DNA of 45,896 bases from Candidatus Zymogenaceae bacterium. GTDB taxonomy: Bacteria > Desulfobacterota > Zymogenia > Zymogenales > Zymogenaceae. Shown piece after piece: positions 7,692 through 16,203 of this stretch (position 1 is its first letter; every line of letters begins with the position of its first letter). The stretch lies in contig JAFGAS010000062.1 of assembly GCA_016933535.1 (NCBI GenBank), forward strand, positions 1 through 45,896, in the 5' to 3' direction. Under the pieces are notes generated by a model, which was not told where the DNA came from, made no database searches, and was given only the letters and a program-made list of their open reading frames with translations. A program made the translations under genes and the position numbers.

Positions 7692-8141
7692 TAAGTTACC
7701 CTATTGTTTTGTTACGTACTGTGGGCGAAGGTGCGTGCGCCCACACCTCTTCATTGGAAACGATTATGGACTGGACGCAAATTTTCAAGAGACCGTTTAT
7801 CATCCCGTCGTGTGCCCCCCCGGATATCGGTGAATCCACCCTTTTAGGACGGAGCCTCCGCCGGCTGCGAAAGGGCCGCTCCCCCGAATAGTATAAAGAC
7901 AATCCCCCTCATCCCTCAAAAACTCGACAAAAACCGGCAGAGATGCGACGGCGAGGCATTGATCCGTCATACGATCCCGATTTATGCTGAGACCCGTCAA
8001 ACCGGGGCGGGCGTCGTCGAAATTCTCCTTCTTTTGCGCCGACGAATCGGCGTTTTTACGGTACAATGGGATGCCGGGCCGTCGTTAGTGCCCTTTTAAG
8101 CCCTGCTGCAATAAAACGGACGGCCCAACGTCTTACAAACT
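7692..8141. other. Non-coding gap before the sigma factor gene
   Basis: No convincing gene. A hairpin at 7721-7744 (7-bp stem GTGGGCG/CGCCCAC, 10-nt loop) lies 29 bp after the preceding stop codon and could be a weak terminator. An 8-bp inverted repeat (8076-8083 with 8119-8126) precedes the sigma gene. I found no clear promoter of either sigma-70 or ECF type. Confidence 0.4.
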
Positions 8142-8708
8142 ATGGAGACGAGTGTGACCAGACAGCATCTCATCGATTTTTGGAAGGCGGAACGCTATCG
8201 GCTGGTCCACTACGTCAGGGGGCTTATCAGCGACGCGGCCGATCGGGACAGCGAAGACGTGGTTCAGGACGTCCTGGAGAGTGTCCTGCGGCAGTTTGAC
8301 CTCAGCCAGCCCATCGAGGACCTGTCGGCCTATGTATATCGGGCACTGAGAAACAGGGTTATCGATTTGTTCAGGAAGAAACGGAACATGGTCTCGATTG
8401 ACGCCGCCCTCGCCGACGATGAGGAGCTGTCTCTTGCATCGCTCCTGGCCGACGCGGCTCCCGACGCCTTTGACGAGTTATCCGGCAAGGAAACCCTAAT
8501 AAGAATTGCGGCGGTGATGGAATCCCTTGGAGATGATGAGAAGGCGGTCGTGGTCGAAACGGAATTGCATGAAAGGACCTTTAAGGAATTAGCGGAAGAA
8601 TGGGGGGTCCCCATAGGGACCCTGTTATCGCGAAAAAGCCGGGCGCTGGCCAAGATCGCCGGTGCACTGGCCGACCTCGAGGAAGAATGGGAGGAAAATA
8701 ATGAATAA
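8142..8708 (+). CDS. ECF-type RNA polymerase sigma factor
   Basis: 188 residues. Region 2 (about 8-80) has the helix DAADRDSEDVVQDVLESVLRQF and ends in AYVYRALRNRVIDLFRKKR, the usual -10 binding part. Region 4 (about 118-175) has LGDDEKAVVVETELHERTFKELAEEW, split before the HTH GVPIGTLLSRKSRALAKI. The ATG at 8142 has no ribosome binding site. A GTG at 8154 has GGAG (8144-8147) 6 bp before it and may be the true start. The stop overlaps the ATG of the next gene, so the small membrane protein is almost certainly co-translated and may regulate the sigma factor. Confidence 0.9.
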   Translation: METSVTRQHLIDFWKAERYRLVHYVRGLISDAADRDSEDVVQDVLESVLRQFDLSQPIEDLSAYVYRALRNRVIDLFRKKRNMVSIDAALADDEELSLASLLADAAPDAFDELSGKETLIRIAAVMESLGDDEKAVVVETELHERTFKELAEEWGVPIGTLLSRKSRALAKIAGALADLEEEWEENNE

Positions 8709-9177
8709 TGACAGCGTTACGGAAAAGAGCCGGACAACTAAGCGCAACAATGCCGCCATGGCCATGCACTTTTTCCCGATGATGTTTGCGCGCCTCTTTT
8801 TTGTCATGGCATTTGCCCTGGTGCTCGCATTTGCGGTCGTATGGCTCTGGAACTGGCTTATGCCCGGTCTCTTCGGTCTCGGCCCGATCACCTATTGGCA
8901 GGCCTTCGGTCTGATGGTGCTGGCCAGGCTCGTCCTGGGAACCATCGGGCCGGGTTCGTGGGGATACCGGCCATACGACAAGAGGACGTGGGGAGATCGC
9001 TTCAAGTACCATCGTTATAGCTGCGGAGATATGCACAACGGAAAGGATTTCAACGGCACGATGAAATGGTGGCATAACTACAAGCGGTTCTGGCGGGACG
9101 AGGGAAAGGCGGCCTTCGACGAGTATATGAAACGGGCCACGGATGAGGAGTCGAAGGACAAGACGGATAAAAAATAG
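8701..9177 (+). CDS. Small membrane protein coupled to the ECF sigma factor
   Basis: 158 residues with two likely membrane helices (about 22-46 and 56-76), containing an LWNWLMPGLFGL motif and ITYWQAFGL. The tail is highly charged, rich in aromatic and basic residues. I know this motif from small proteins beside ECF sigma genes, but no function is attached to it. Its ATG lies inside the last codons of the sigma gene (8-bp overlap), so it is a candidate anti-sigma factor or signal transducer, although it lacks a zinc-binding anti-sigma motif. An in-frame ATG at 8662 is rejected because 8701 gives the coupled arrangement. Confidence 0.75.
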   Translation: MNNDSVTEKSRTTKRNNAAMAMHFFPMMFARLFFVMAFALVLAFAVVWLWNWLMPGLFGLGPITYWQAFGLMVLARLVLGTIGPGSWGYRPYDKRTWGDRFKYHRYSCGDMHNGKDFNGTMKWWHNYKRFWRDEGKAAFDEYMKRATDEESKDKTDKK

Positions 9178-9217
9178 CGGTCGTCGATGAGCCGCCGGTA
9201 TAGACGGGCCGAACGAA

Positions 9218-9241
9218 GGGGGACGCGCGAAAGCGTCCCCC
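9218..9241 (+). terminator. Terminator between convergent sigma operon and aldolase
   Basis: A 9-bp perfect stem (GGGGGACGC 9218-9226 with GCGTCCCCC 9233-9241), a 6-nt loop, and then a T-rich tract on the plus strand. It ends exactly at the aldolase stop codon, so it serves mainly the rightward operon. Confidence 0.75.
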
Positions 9242-9928
9242 TTATTCTTTGTCTCTTTTCTTTTGTGCCTCGGCCGCCTCGTAGCTGCGCATCCCCTGGG
9301 CCATTTCCCGGGTCTCGACGGGAAGCATGGTAACGGCCTTTCCCGTGGCCAGCGCCAGGCAGTAGATATGGGCGACCTTTTCGAGCAGCTCCGCGGCAAG
9401 CATCGCCCTGTCGAGGTCTTTACCGAGGGCAATGATACCGTGATTCTGGATGATGTAGGCGTTAGCGTTGTTGGAGAGCTTACCCGCCACGTTATTGACG
9501 AGATCGGTGCTCCCCGAAAGGCCGTACGGCACTATCTCCACCGTGGGTCCGAGGGTAAAGGAGACCTCGTCGAAGAGGGCGGGAATGGGGTGGTTGACCA
9601 GGGCAAAGACGCTGCCGAAGATCTGATGGGTATGGACGACGGCGTTGACGTCGGGCCGGGATCGGTAGATGACAGCGTGCATCCCCGTTTCCACCGACGG
9701 GGCCCGCTTTGCCTCGACGACGTCGCCGTTCAAATCGACGATGCAGATATCTTCCGTCACAAGCTCATGGTATTTTATCGACGACGGGGTGACCGCCATG
9801 AGTGAACCGGCCTCGATACGGACCGAGACATTGCCGCCCGTTCCCCTTATCGACCCGAAGAATCCGTGTTGTGAGAGCCAGAGGCTCGCCTCGAGCACCG
9901 CCTGCCTGTAGGTATCGTATTTTCCCAT
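9242..9928 (-). CDS. Class II aldolase/adducin family protein
   Basis: 228 residues, the length of L-fuculose-phosphate-type aldolases. GTGGNVSVR at 29-37 binds the phosphate, Glu80 (PSVETGMH) is the likely catalytic acid, and the zinc ligands are His99 and His101 (VVHTH) and His163 (IIQNHG). These enzymes cleave sugar phosphates or decarboxylate and aldol-cleave small acids; the exact substrate is not readable. ATG 9928 is chosen because homology begins there; an upstream in-frame ATG (9952) has no ribosome binding site. No sugar kinase or isomerase is near. A decayed second copy of the 3' end lies at about 10310-10450. Confidence 0.9.
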   Translation of the reverse strand: MGKYDTYRQAVLEASLWLSQHGFFGSIRGTGGNVSVRIEAGSLMAVTPSSIKYHELVTEDICIVDLNGDVVEAKRAPSVETGMHAVIYRSRPDVNAVVHTHQIFGSVFALVNHPIPALFDEVSFTLGPTVEIVPYGLSGSTDLVNNVAGKLSNNANAYIIQNHGIIALGKDLDRAMLAAELLEKVAHIYCLALATGKAVTMLPVETREMAQGMRSYEAAEAQKKRDKE

Positions 9929-10247
9929 ATGCTGTCTTCGTCTCCCTGTCATATGATCGACGTAACGACGATAACCCCCTGTAAACGGCGGCGGGCCGGC
10001 GAGTCGCTCTCGTGAGGCCGCATGGGACGCTTTCTCGGTAGGGAGTTTTCTCGCCTCCTCATCGGGGAACGCACGCGGTTTGACCCGTATGGACGGCTTC
10101 CGCGCGCCGGGCTCGATGATCCATTTTGGCGGCCGTTCCGTTCGGGGCCGCTATCGCGCTCTTCTTTATAACCTTCCCACTATCTTCGAAATATATGGTC
10201 TTGTTCCGGCCTGTGCGGGGGCTTTTTTCCCGCCGCCCCTAAATCTA

Positions 10248-10526
10248 TCAGAATGGAGCGTGAATGACAACGGTTTTATCCGCCGTCGGTTTGCTGCGGT
10301 GTTGCGGGGGGGCATCGCCGCGGATCTCGCTGGGAAGCGTAGTAACGGCCTTTCTCGTGGCCGGCAGCGTCTCCACCGGCGCGGCAAGGGTACCGAACGA
10401 AGCCAAAAGGGTTTCGTCCTTGAGGATGACCGTAACCATCGCCGGGTGAAAGAGAAGGACCAGGCCGAGGAACAGGAGCGAGGATCGAAAAGTAATGAGG
10501 TGACGTCCTGTTAGCCCTACGCGCAT
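10248..10526 (-). pseudogene. Decayed fragment resembling the class II aldolase C-terminus
   Basis: This 92-codon frame contains ATRKAVTTLPSEIRGDA, which matches 11 of 17 residues of ATGKAVTMLPVETREMA near the end of the neighbouring aldolase. The DNA also matches, at roughly 37 of 44 bases, around 10321-10364. Just before it, VILKDETLLASFG weakly resembles the aldolase IIQNHGIIALG, but the catalytic histidine is lost and the intervening helix is deleted. It is most simply an old partial duplication of the aldolase. It could instead be a small secreted protein, since the frame starts with a hydrophobic segment (about 10-30), but no ribosome binding site is visible. Confidence 0.45.
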
Positions 10527-10810
10527 TATCGACCTCTTCCGGAAGGGGCGATTGGGGCCTCTATCGGATGGACGGACCGTTTGACAAGCCGATCGGCGGG
10601 AACACCGATACCCGTATACGTTTCAGTCAGGGCAGATCGGAAATCCATTATATCTATATTTCCGCAATAAATCCAGACCAATAGTCTTGAAAACGATGAT
10701 GCCATCGTATTATCGAGAAATGTTTGAACCAAATAAATGGAGAAATGAAAAAGATTTCGAACGAGACGGCCGGTCGGGATAAAGAAGAGATGAGGTCGGG
10801 GCGTTTTTTC

Positions 10811-10839
10811 TTGACAAATTGCCGTGAAAATAGTCTTAT
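10811..10839 (+). promoter_or_regulatory. Candidate promoter of the MarR operon
   Basis: A perfect TTGACA (10811-10816), a 17-bp spacer and a weak TCTTAT (10834-10839), about 70 bp before the MarR ATG. Confidence 0.5.
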
Positions 10840-10845
10840 TCAGGA

Positions 10846-10884
10846 TAGTACGAAATAATACTAATTAGCGCTGTTTAGAGCGCT
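10846..10884. promoter_or_regulatory. Candidate MarR operator region
   Basis: TAGTA (10846-10850) and TACTA (10859-10863) form an inverted repeat over the expected transcription start. Two AGCGCT hexamers (10867-10872 and 10879-10884) follow, each self-complementary. The placement suits autorepression by the MarR protein encoded just downstream. Confidence 0.4.
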
Positions 10885-10908
10885 TCAATCGACAAAAGGG
10901 GCCGCCAT

Positions 10909-11376
10909 ATGGGGATGAACGTGAAATACGAGGGGGCGTTTTTGATCGCCCGGATACACCAGACGTCCGGAAGGATCTTTGAAACGATCCTTCGGAGATA
11001 CGACCTCTGTGAGATCTCTCCGGCCCAGGGAAGAATCCTGTTTGCCCTCTGGAAAAACGATAACGTTCCTATTCAGGAACTGGCCAGGCAGACGTCGCTT
11101 TCCAAATCGACCCTCACCAGTATGATTGACCGTCTCGAACAACGGGGTTTCCTGGTCCGGGTCCCCTCGGAGCAGGATCGACGAGAAATCCTCATCCGAC
11201 TGACTCAAAAGGATCGATCGCTTCAGGAAACCTATACGAAGGTGTCCGAAGAGATGATGGGTATCAGCCTGTCCGGGTTTGGCCGGGACGAGGTCGAGGA
11301 TCTCGAGGATAAGCTCAGGCGTATCCTGGTCAATCTCGTCGATTACGAGGAAAAGCAAAAGCGAACGGCGCCGTAA
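10909..11376 (+). CDS. MarR family transcriptional regulator
   Basis: 155 residues with the winged helix of MarR proteins. The recognition region is PIQELARQTSLSKSTLTSM (about 54-72), then IDRLEQRGFLVRVPSEQDRR with the wing, and the usual ILIRLTQKDRSLQ helix. It heads a tight three-gene operon (24 bp to the amidohydrolase) and probably senses a substrate of those enzymes. AAAAGGGG precedes the ATG at a normal distance. Confidence 0.92.
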   Translation: MGMNVKYEGAFLIARIHQTSGRIFETILRRYDLCEISPAQGRILFALWKNDNVPIQELARQTSLSKSTLTSMIDRLEQRGFLVRVPSEQDRREILIRLTQKDRSLQETYTKVSEEMMGISLSGFGRDEVEDLEDKLRRILVNLVDYEEKQKRTAP

Positions 11377-11400
11377 TCGCCGATTGGAGGAGGTGTCCTG

Positions 11401-12249
11401 ATGAAACGGGCGTACCCTATCATCGATACCTGGATGCAGCACCCCACGATGCGGTTCATCAACCAGCCCATGTTCGACTCGCTGCGCCGCTGGACGGGGG
11501 GAAAAAAAGTAGAGGCGGAGATTCCGGTCCAACTTACGATCGACGCCATGGATCAGGCGGGGGTGGGGGCGGGGCTCATCTGTGCCTGGGAGGGGCCGCA
11601 GGGACCGCTGATATCCAACGACGAAACGGCCCAGATCGTGGCGGGCAACCCAAGCCGCTTTATCGGGGTGGCCTCCGTCAATCTCTATCGTCCTATGGAG
11701 GCGGTCAGGGAATTGAGACGATGCGTTAACGATCTCGGTTTTCGGGCCCTGCGGATCGTCCAGTGGCTCTGGAACCTCCCGCCCACCGATCGCCGTTACT
11801 ATCCGCTCTTTGCGGCCTGCGTCGATCTGGGGATTCCGGTCTGCCTTCAGGTCGGACACACCGGGCCGCTGTGTCCCTCCGAGCCGGGGAGGCCCATCCC
11901 TTATATAGACGAGGCGGCACTCGATTTTCCGGAGCTGGTGATCGTCTGCGGGCACATCGGATACCCCTGGACAACAGAAATGATCGCGGTGGCCACCAAG
12001 CACGAGAATGTCTTTATCGATACGTCCGCTTACACCGCGCGCCGTTTTCCGCCGGAGCTTGTCACGTATATGAAAAAAAACGGCCGTAAGAAGGTCCTCT
12101 TCGGCACGAATTACCCGATGATTACGGCATCGATGTGCCTGGCCGATCTCGGCATCCTTGGTCTTGATGATGAGACGACGCGCCTCTTTCTCCACGAGAA
12201 CGCGCGGCGCGTCTTCGGGTTGGAACAACATACCTTCTTGGAGGAGTGA
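11401..12249 (+). CDS. Amidohydrolase 2-family (TIM-barrel) hydrolase or decarboxylase
   Basis: 282 residues with the order of the ACMSD-like amidohydrolase family. The start IIDTWMQHP stands where a metal-binding DxHxH usually lies, and only one His is kept. Next come LQVGHTGP, VIVCGHIGYPW and LFGTNYPMI. In many relatives the last motif has Asp (GTDYP or GSDFP); here it is Asn. GGAGGAGG lies close upstream of the ATG. Its stop overlaps the ATG of the Fe-S protein, and both follow a MarR gene. It may act on a cyclic or aromatic acid, but the reduced metal-site motifs make the chemistry uncertain. Confidence 0.82.
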   Translation: MKRAYPIIDTWMQHPTMRFINQPMFDSLRRWTGGKKVEAEIPVQLTIDAMDQAGVGAGLICAWEGPQGPLISNDETAQIVAGNPSRFIGVASVNLYRPMEAVRELRRCVNDLGFRALRIVQWLWNLPPTDRRYYPLFAACVDLGIPVCLQVGHTGPLCPSEPGRPIPYIDEAALDFPELVIVCGHIGYPWTTEMIAVATKHENVFIDTSAYTARRFPPELVTYMKKNGRKKVLFGTNYPMITASMCLADLGILGLDDETTRLFLHENARRVFGLEQHTFLEE

Positions 12250-13331
12250 TGGATACCTATGAACGTTTACGGGAAATCCTCGACGCGCATCCATCGGGGG
12301 CGCCGAAATCGGCGGCCTTTGACGAGATTCTGAGGATTCTCTTTTCGCCGGAGGAGGCCGCCCTCGCGGTGCAGATGAGCTTTGCGTTCAGGACTGTGGC
12401 GGACCTGGCCGACAGAGCGGGACTTACCCAGGAGGCCGCCCAGCGGCTCCTGGAAGGGTTGGCCGATAAGGCCGTTATCCAGAGCCGGACGAAAGACGGG
12501 ACGACCGCCTATGCGCTGCTGCCGACGATCCCCGGCCTCTTCGAGTTTCCTTTTATGAAGGGCGGAGGGGAGCCGGTTCATGAGAAGCTGGGCAGACTCT
12601 GGCAGCAATACCACCACGAGGCCCTCGGCAGCGAGTTTGCCGGGACCGACACGCCCCTCATGCGCGTCGTGCCCGTCCAGGAGACCATTGAAGACAAGAG
12701 CGATATCCTGCCTTATGAGCTGGCGCGTTCCCTGGTTGACGGTGCCTCCTACATCGCCGTGACCGACTGTGCCTGCCGGGTGAGCGTAAACGCGTGCGAC
12801 AAGCCGCGGGAGGTCTGCCTCATCTTCGGCCCCACGGCACAGTTTTTGGCCGAGCGGGGATATGCCCGCGCCATCGATAGGCAGGAGGCCTACCGCGTGC
12901 TCAAGACGGCCGCGGACGCGGGCCTTGTCCACACCTCCAATAACAGCGCCGACCGGGGGAACCTGATCTGCAACTGCTGTCCCTGCTGCTGCACGGTGCT
13001 CAGGGGCAGGACCCAGCTCAACATACCCCACGCATTTGCCCCCAGCTCCTTTTTTGCGGAAATCGACGGCGATCTGTGCACGGGTTGCGGCGCCTGCGGG
13101 GACGAGCGGTGCCCCATGGGGGCTATCGAGATCGAGAACGACGCCGCCCGGGTGACAGTCGATCGGTGCATCGGTTGTGGGGTCTGCGTGAGCGCCTGCC
13201 CGACGGAGGCGATATCCCTCCGTGAGAGGGAAATCCGGCCGGGTATTGCCCCCACCGTCCGGGATATGGGGATGACGATTTTAAAGAATAAGGGAAAGCT
13301 CGAGCGGTTCATCGAAATTATGAAAGGGTGA
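12249..13331 (+). CDS. Winged-helix/multi-cluster 4Fe-4S protein
   Basis: 360 residues. Residues about 40-95 look like a winged helix (VADLADRAGLTQEAAQRLLEGL, split before ADKAVI). A cysteine-rich middle follows (VTDCACRVSVNAC at about 173-185 and ICNCCPCCC at about 242-250), then two ferredoxin motifs, CTGCGACGDERCP and CIGCGVCVSACP. Proteins of this layout are common in anaerobes and are probably electron carriers or sensors. The ATG overlaps the amidohydrolase stop (TGATG). ATG 12249 is preferred to GTG 12246 because GGAGG (12240-12244) is correctly spaced for it. Role inferred: a redox partner of the amidohydrolase step. Confidence 0.85.
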   Translation: MDTYERLREILDAHPSGAPKSAAFDEILRILFSPEEAALAVQMSFAFRTVADLADRAGLTQEAAQRLLEGLADKAVIQSRTKDGTTAYALLPTIPGLFEFPFMKGGGEPVHEKLGRLWQQYHHEALGSEFAGTDTPLMRVVPVQETIEDKSDILPYELARSLVDGASYIAVTDCACRVSVNACDKPREVCLIFGPTAQFLAERGYARAIDRQEAYRVLKTAADAGLVHTSNNSADRGNLICNCCPCCCTVLRGRTQLNIPHAFAPSSFFAEIDGDLCTGCGACGDERCPMGAIEIENDAARVTVDRCIGCGVCVSACPTEAISLREREIRPGIAPTVRDMGMTILKNKGKLERFIEIMKG

Positions 13332-13461
13332 GGGAACGGCGCCGTACCGACCCTCCGTCGGCAGAAGGGGGGCCGGGCCGCCCTCCGGGTGTTGGGCGGG
13401 AAGGCTGAGGTGTCGATCGGGAGGCCCCTCGTTCCGAAGTTCCGGCCGATCGGGGCGGCGG

Positions 13462-16203
13462 TCAGGCCGGCGTGTTTTCGGGACGCCCCCGCCCCCTCAT
13501 CTGTATCTGCCGAATGGTCTCCTTGGCCCGGTTGACCATAACCGTATCGGCCTTGGCGGCAAACTCGGCGAGTCCCGGCAGAACCCTATCGGTGCCCACC
13601 TTCCAGAGGGCCTTGAGGGCGGCGGTCTGGAGGATATAGTCCTGGTTCTTTTTCTTTAATACGGGAGTAATCCTTTCCAGGATTTTCTTCCCCCATTTCT
13701 TCTCGGGCATTACCTGATCGAGGAGGACTTCCTCGACCATCCTGCCGTCACCCACCGATCGGTTTCCAATCAACGATAGCGCGTTGACCGCCTCGACCTT
13801 TAATTCGATGAGGGCCTGCTTCTGTTTGAGGAAGGTCTCCTCGTCGATGGAAAGCACCGCCACCAGTGCCGAAACGGCCCGTTGGGACGTGAGCGGAATG
13901 CCGCCGATACACGTTACCGCACGACGACGAACCCCCAGATCGTAATCGGAGAGCGCCTTGATGAGTTTCGGCTCGGCGGCCGGTCCCTCCAATACGCAGG
14001 TGGTGGCCAGGGCCTCCTCGCGAACCCGTGGATTATCGTGGGAAAGGAAACGATTTACCAGTTGTGCCTCGCCGGGGCGTCCCAGACGTGAAAACGCCAG
14101 CAGGGCGTTTCGATAGACGTACCAGTTGTTGGCGGTGCTCGTGAGAATCTTGATTATCGCGGCACGTCCGATATCCCCCATGCCGATGAGCGTCTCAACG
14201 GCGCTCCTGCGGGCATACTTGTTCTGGCTCTCTATAATGACGTGGACCAGGATCGAGACTCCGGCGGGTCCCAGCAGCTTAACGATCCGTTCGACCGCGT
14301 CCCGCGCCTCTTTTGTCTCTTCTTCAAAAAGTCCGCCCAGTATATTGATGGAGTCTTTCCAGATAAATTGAATCGGTGTGCGCAGCGGCACAATCTCACT
14401 ATTTCGATATTCGGGATGATCATGAAATTTGGAAAGCACCGCCCTGTTAAAGAATGAAATAAGATTGTATTGGCGCTGTTCCAGGAGAAAAGGAAGGATG
14501 CGCCTGAATAACCGCAGGAACAGAAGGATATCGTCCTGTTTGTTGGTGCCGACGAACTTCTCTATATAAAAGTCGTGACTCTCCTGGTAGTCTTTGACCA
14601 ACATGAGGGTATTGACATGATCCTTGATCGGATCGGGCAGCTCGTCATACTTCAATATATTTTGAAAATAGAGCTGCTCGAAAAAGGTGTTGCTCGCTTC
14701 CAGGTTTTCGGCCAAAACCCTGGATGATATCCATTTCAGGATTCGTTTTACGCTCTCAAGCCGGTTGGCCAGTCCCGTGTGTCCCGGTTTCTGGACCAGT
14801 TCTTCCTTGAGCCGGGTGAGCTCGTCGAAGACATACTGGGACGTCGGCAGAAGGATCTCCATGGGGAAGGTCTTGACGATGGTCTGTTCGAGCTCTTCCG
14901 TGTCGACGGCCGCCACGTGCCGGGCGATGACGTGGGCGTTGACGACGATGTCTTTGAGCATATGGGGCTCCCGCAGGGGCCGCATGATGTCCTGTATGAT
15001 TCGGATTTTGATGTCCTGAATCTCTTCGGCCGTCTTGTCCTTGAACATCGGCAGGACCTTCAGGTCTTTGGCCAGCCGTTGTATGGCCATCTCCACCCGC
15101 CAGGGCAGCTTGAGCTCAAAGATAATCATGTCGTCTACGAATATGGTCGAAACCTCGGTGATGCCCCGATCGACCAGCGCCGAGGTCAGGAGGCTCCCGA
15201 CCTCTCCCTCCGTGCCCCGGTCGCGTATGGGATCGCTCATGATGTCGATGAAATCCTCGAAATGTGCCAGCGGGAGGTCCCGTTTCATGGAGAAGCTGAC
15301 GAGGTTCTTTCGGGAGAAATAGTCCTTCAGCTTGGGCATGTATATCTCGGCCTGTTCGATCCCGACGAGACCCCTGAGGCTTACCTGGTCGTCGAGAATG
15401 CCGGAGACCAGCACATCGAATCGCCCCTGGGTTTCCTGGCTGGTAAGGGTGATATCGGACCGGTCGCCTGCGGCGACCTTAAAATCGGTATAGATGCCTT
15501 CCTTCGCCTTTTTGCTGCCGGGGTGTTCCGGAGCGTAGTAGCCCGAACGGAGCATCGCCTTGACGAGGTTGAGAATAAACACGGCCACGGGCTGCATCCG
15601 CTCGCGCTCCTGGGGCGCGAATTCCCGGCGCACCCGATCGACGGTCGAGACGACGGGAGGAGGGGCGGCATCTTGTTTACGCGCCGCGCGGGGGACCGAG
15701 TCGCGGTCTCTGATAACCTTTCGCAGCCACTCGAAACGGCGATCCTGCGGCGGCAGCGTTAATCCGCCGGAAAGGGGGTCCGTCTGCGGCGCCGCGGCGC
15801 CGATAGAATCGCCGCCCGATAGGTCGCCGGCACCGCGGGTCGGTTTGCCGTCGGCGGTTTTTGCCGGTTCGAGCAGACGGCGGTAGGTATCGTTTCGAAT
15901 CAGGGCCTTGGTAAGCCGCTCGATTCGTTCGGCCTGTATCGCATCGAATCGGATCGTGACCCCCCGTTTTGGCGGGGCATCTTTCTCACCCTCCAGGGAA
16001 ACGACCGACGTCACCCAGCCGCCGATCACAAACGGGTCGTCGAACCCGGGAATTATGATCGTCAATTCAATGGGGGTGCCGATGTCGGGGGCCTGGGAGG
16101 AGGTAAGTTGGAAGGTGGAGTTAATGATGTACTTGAGGTATTGGCCGACAAAGGCCTCGGGCGAGTTGTATCGAATCTTTACCTGTACGGGTTTTTGGTC
16201 CAT
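13462..16203 (-). CDS. PilZ-like/HEAT-repeat protein
   Basis: 913 residues, without signal peptide or membrane helix. Residues about 1-110 resemble the PilZ-like domain known from myxobacteria and relatives: strands KIRYNSPEAFVGQYL, DIGTPIELTIIIPG, FVIGGWVTSV and RGVTIRFDAI. The canonical c-di-GMP motif RxxxR...D/NxSxxG is not visible, so nucleotide binding is doubtful. A linker with Pro and Asp runs to about 200. The C-terminal third (about 640-905) has HEAT-type helix pairs such as VRRRAVTCIGGIPLTSQRA and ALIELKVEAVNALSLIGN. This suggests a cytoplasmic scaffold or adaptor for signalling or motility. It converges on the ferredoxin gene. Large antisense frames here are shadows. Confidence 0.82.
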   Translation of the reverse strand: MDQKPVQVKIRYNSPEAFVGQYLKYIINSTFQLTSSQAPDIGTPIELTIIIPGFDDPFVIGGWVTSVVSLEGEKDAPPKRGVTIRFDAIQAERIERLTKALIRNDTYRRLLEPAKTADGKPTRGAGDLSGGDSIGAAAPQTDPLSGGLTLPPQDRRFEWLRKVIRDRDSVPRAARKQDAAPPPVVSTVDRVRREFAPQERERMQPVAVFILNLVKAMLRSGYYAPEHPGSKKAKEGIYTDFKVAAGDRSDITLTSQETQGRFDVLVSGILDDQVSLRGLVGIEQAEIYMPKLKDYFSRKNLVSFSMKRDLPLAHFEDFIDIMSDPIRDRGTEGEVGSLLTSALVDRGITEVSTIFVDDMIIFELKLPWRVEMAIQRLAKDLKVLPMFKDKTAEEIQDIKIRIIQDIMRPLREPHMLKDIVVNAHVIARHVAAVDTEELEQTIVKTFPMEILLPTSQYVFDELTRLKEELVQKPGHTGLANRLESVKRILKWISSRVLAENLEASNTFFEQLYFQNILKYDELPDPIKDHVNTLMLVKDYQESHDFYIEKFVGTNKQDDILLFLRLFRRILPFLLEQRQYNLISFFNRAVLSKFHDHPEYRNSEIVPLRTPIQFIWKDSINILGGLFEEETKEARDAVERIVKLLGPAGVSILVHVIIESQNKYARRSAVETLIGMGDIGRAAIIKILTSTANNWYVYRNALLAFSRLGRPGEAQLVNRFLSHDNPRVREEALATTCVLEGPAAEPKLIKALSDYDLGVRRRAVTCIGGIPLTSQRAVSALVAVLSIDEETFLKQKQALIELKVEAVNALSLIGNRSVGDGRMVEEVLLDQVMPEKKWGKKILERITPVLKKKNQDYILQTAALKALWKVGTDRVLPGLAEFAAKADTVMVNRAKETIRQIQMRGRGRPENTPA

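Larger units (their letters stand above)
9929..10908. other. Long gene-poor region
   Basis: Apart from the aldolase remnant (10248-10526) and the MarR promoter and palindromes (10811-10884), I see no gene in 980 bp. Short frames on both strands lack family patterns and ribosome binding sites. The size fits a region left by gene decay. Confidence 0.5.

Noticed and set aside
10526..10732. Small minus-strand frame upstream of the aldolase relic
   Set aside because: No ribosome binding site, no similarity to the missing N-terminal part of the aldolase, and no domain pattern.
10885..12294. Minus-strand frame of 469 codons
   Set aside because: It covers the MarR and amidohydrolase genes, which have clear families and ribosome binding sites; it is a shadow.
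14779..15762. Plus-strand frame of 327 codons
   Set aside because: It is antisense to the PilZ/HEAT gene, with no ribosome binding site or recognisable domain.
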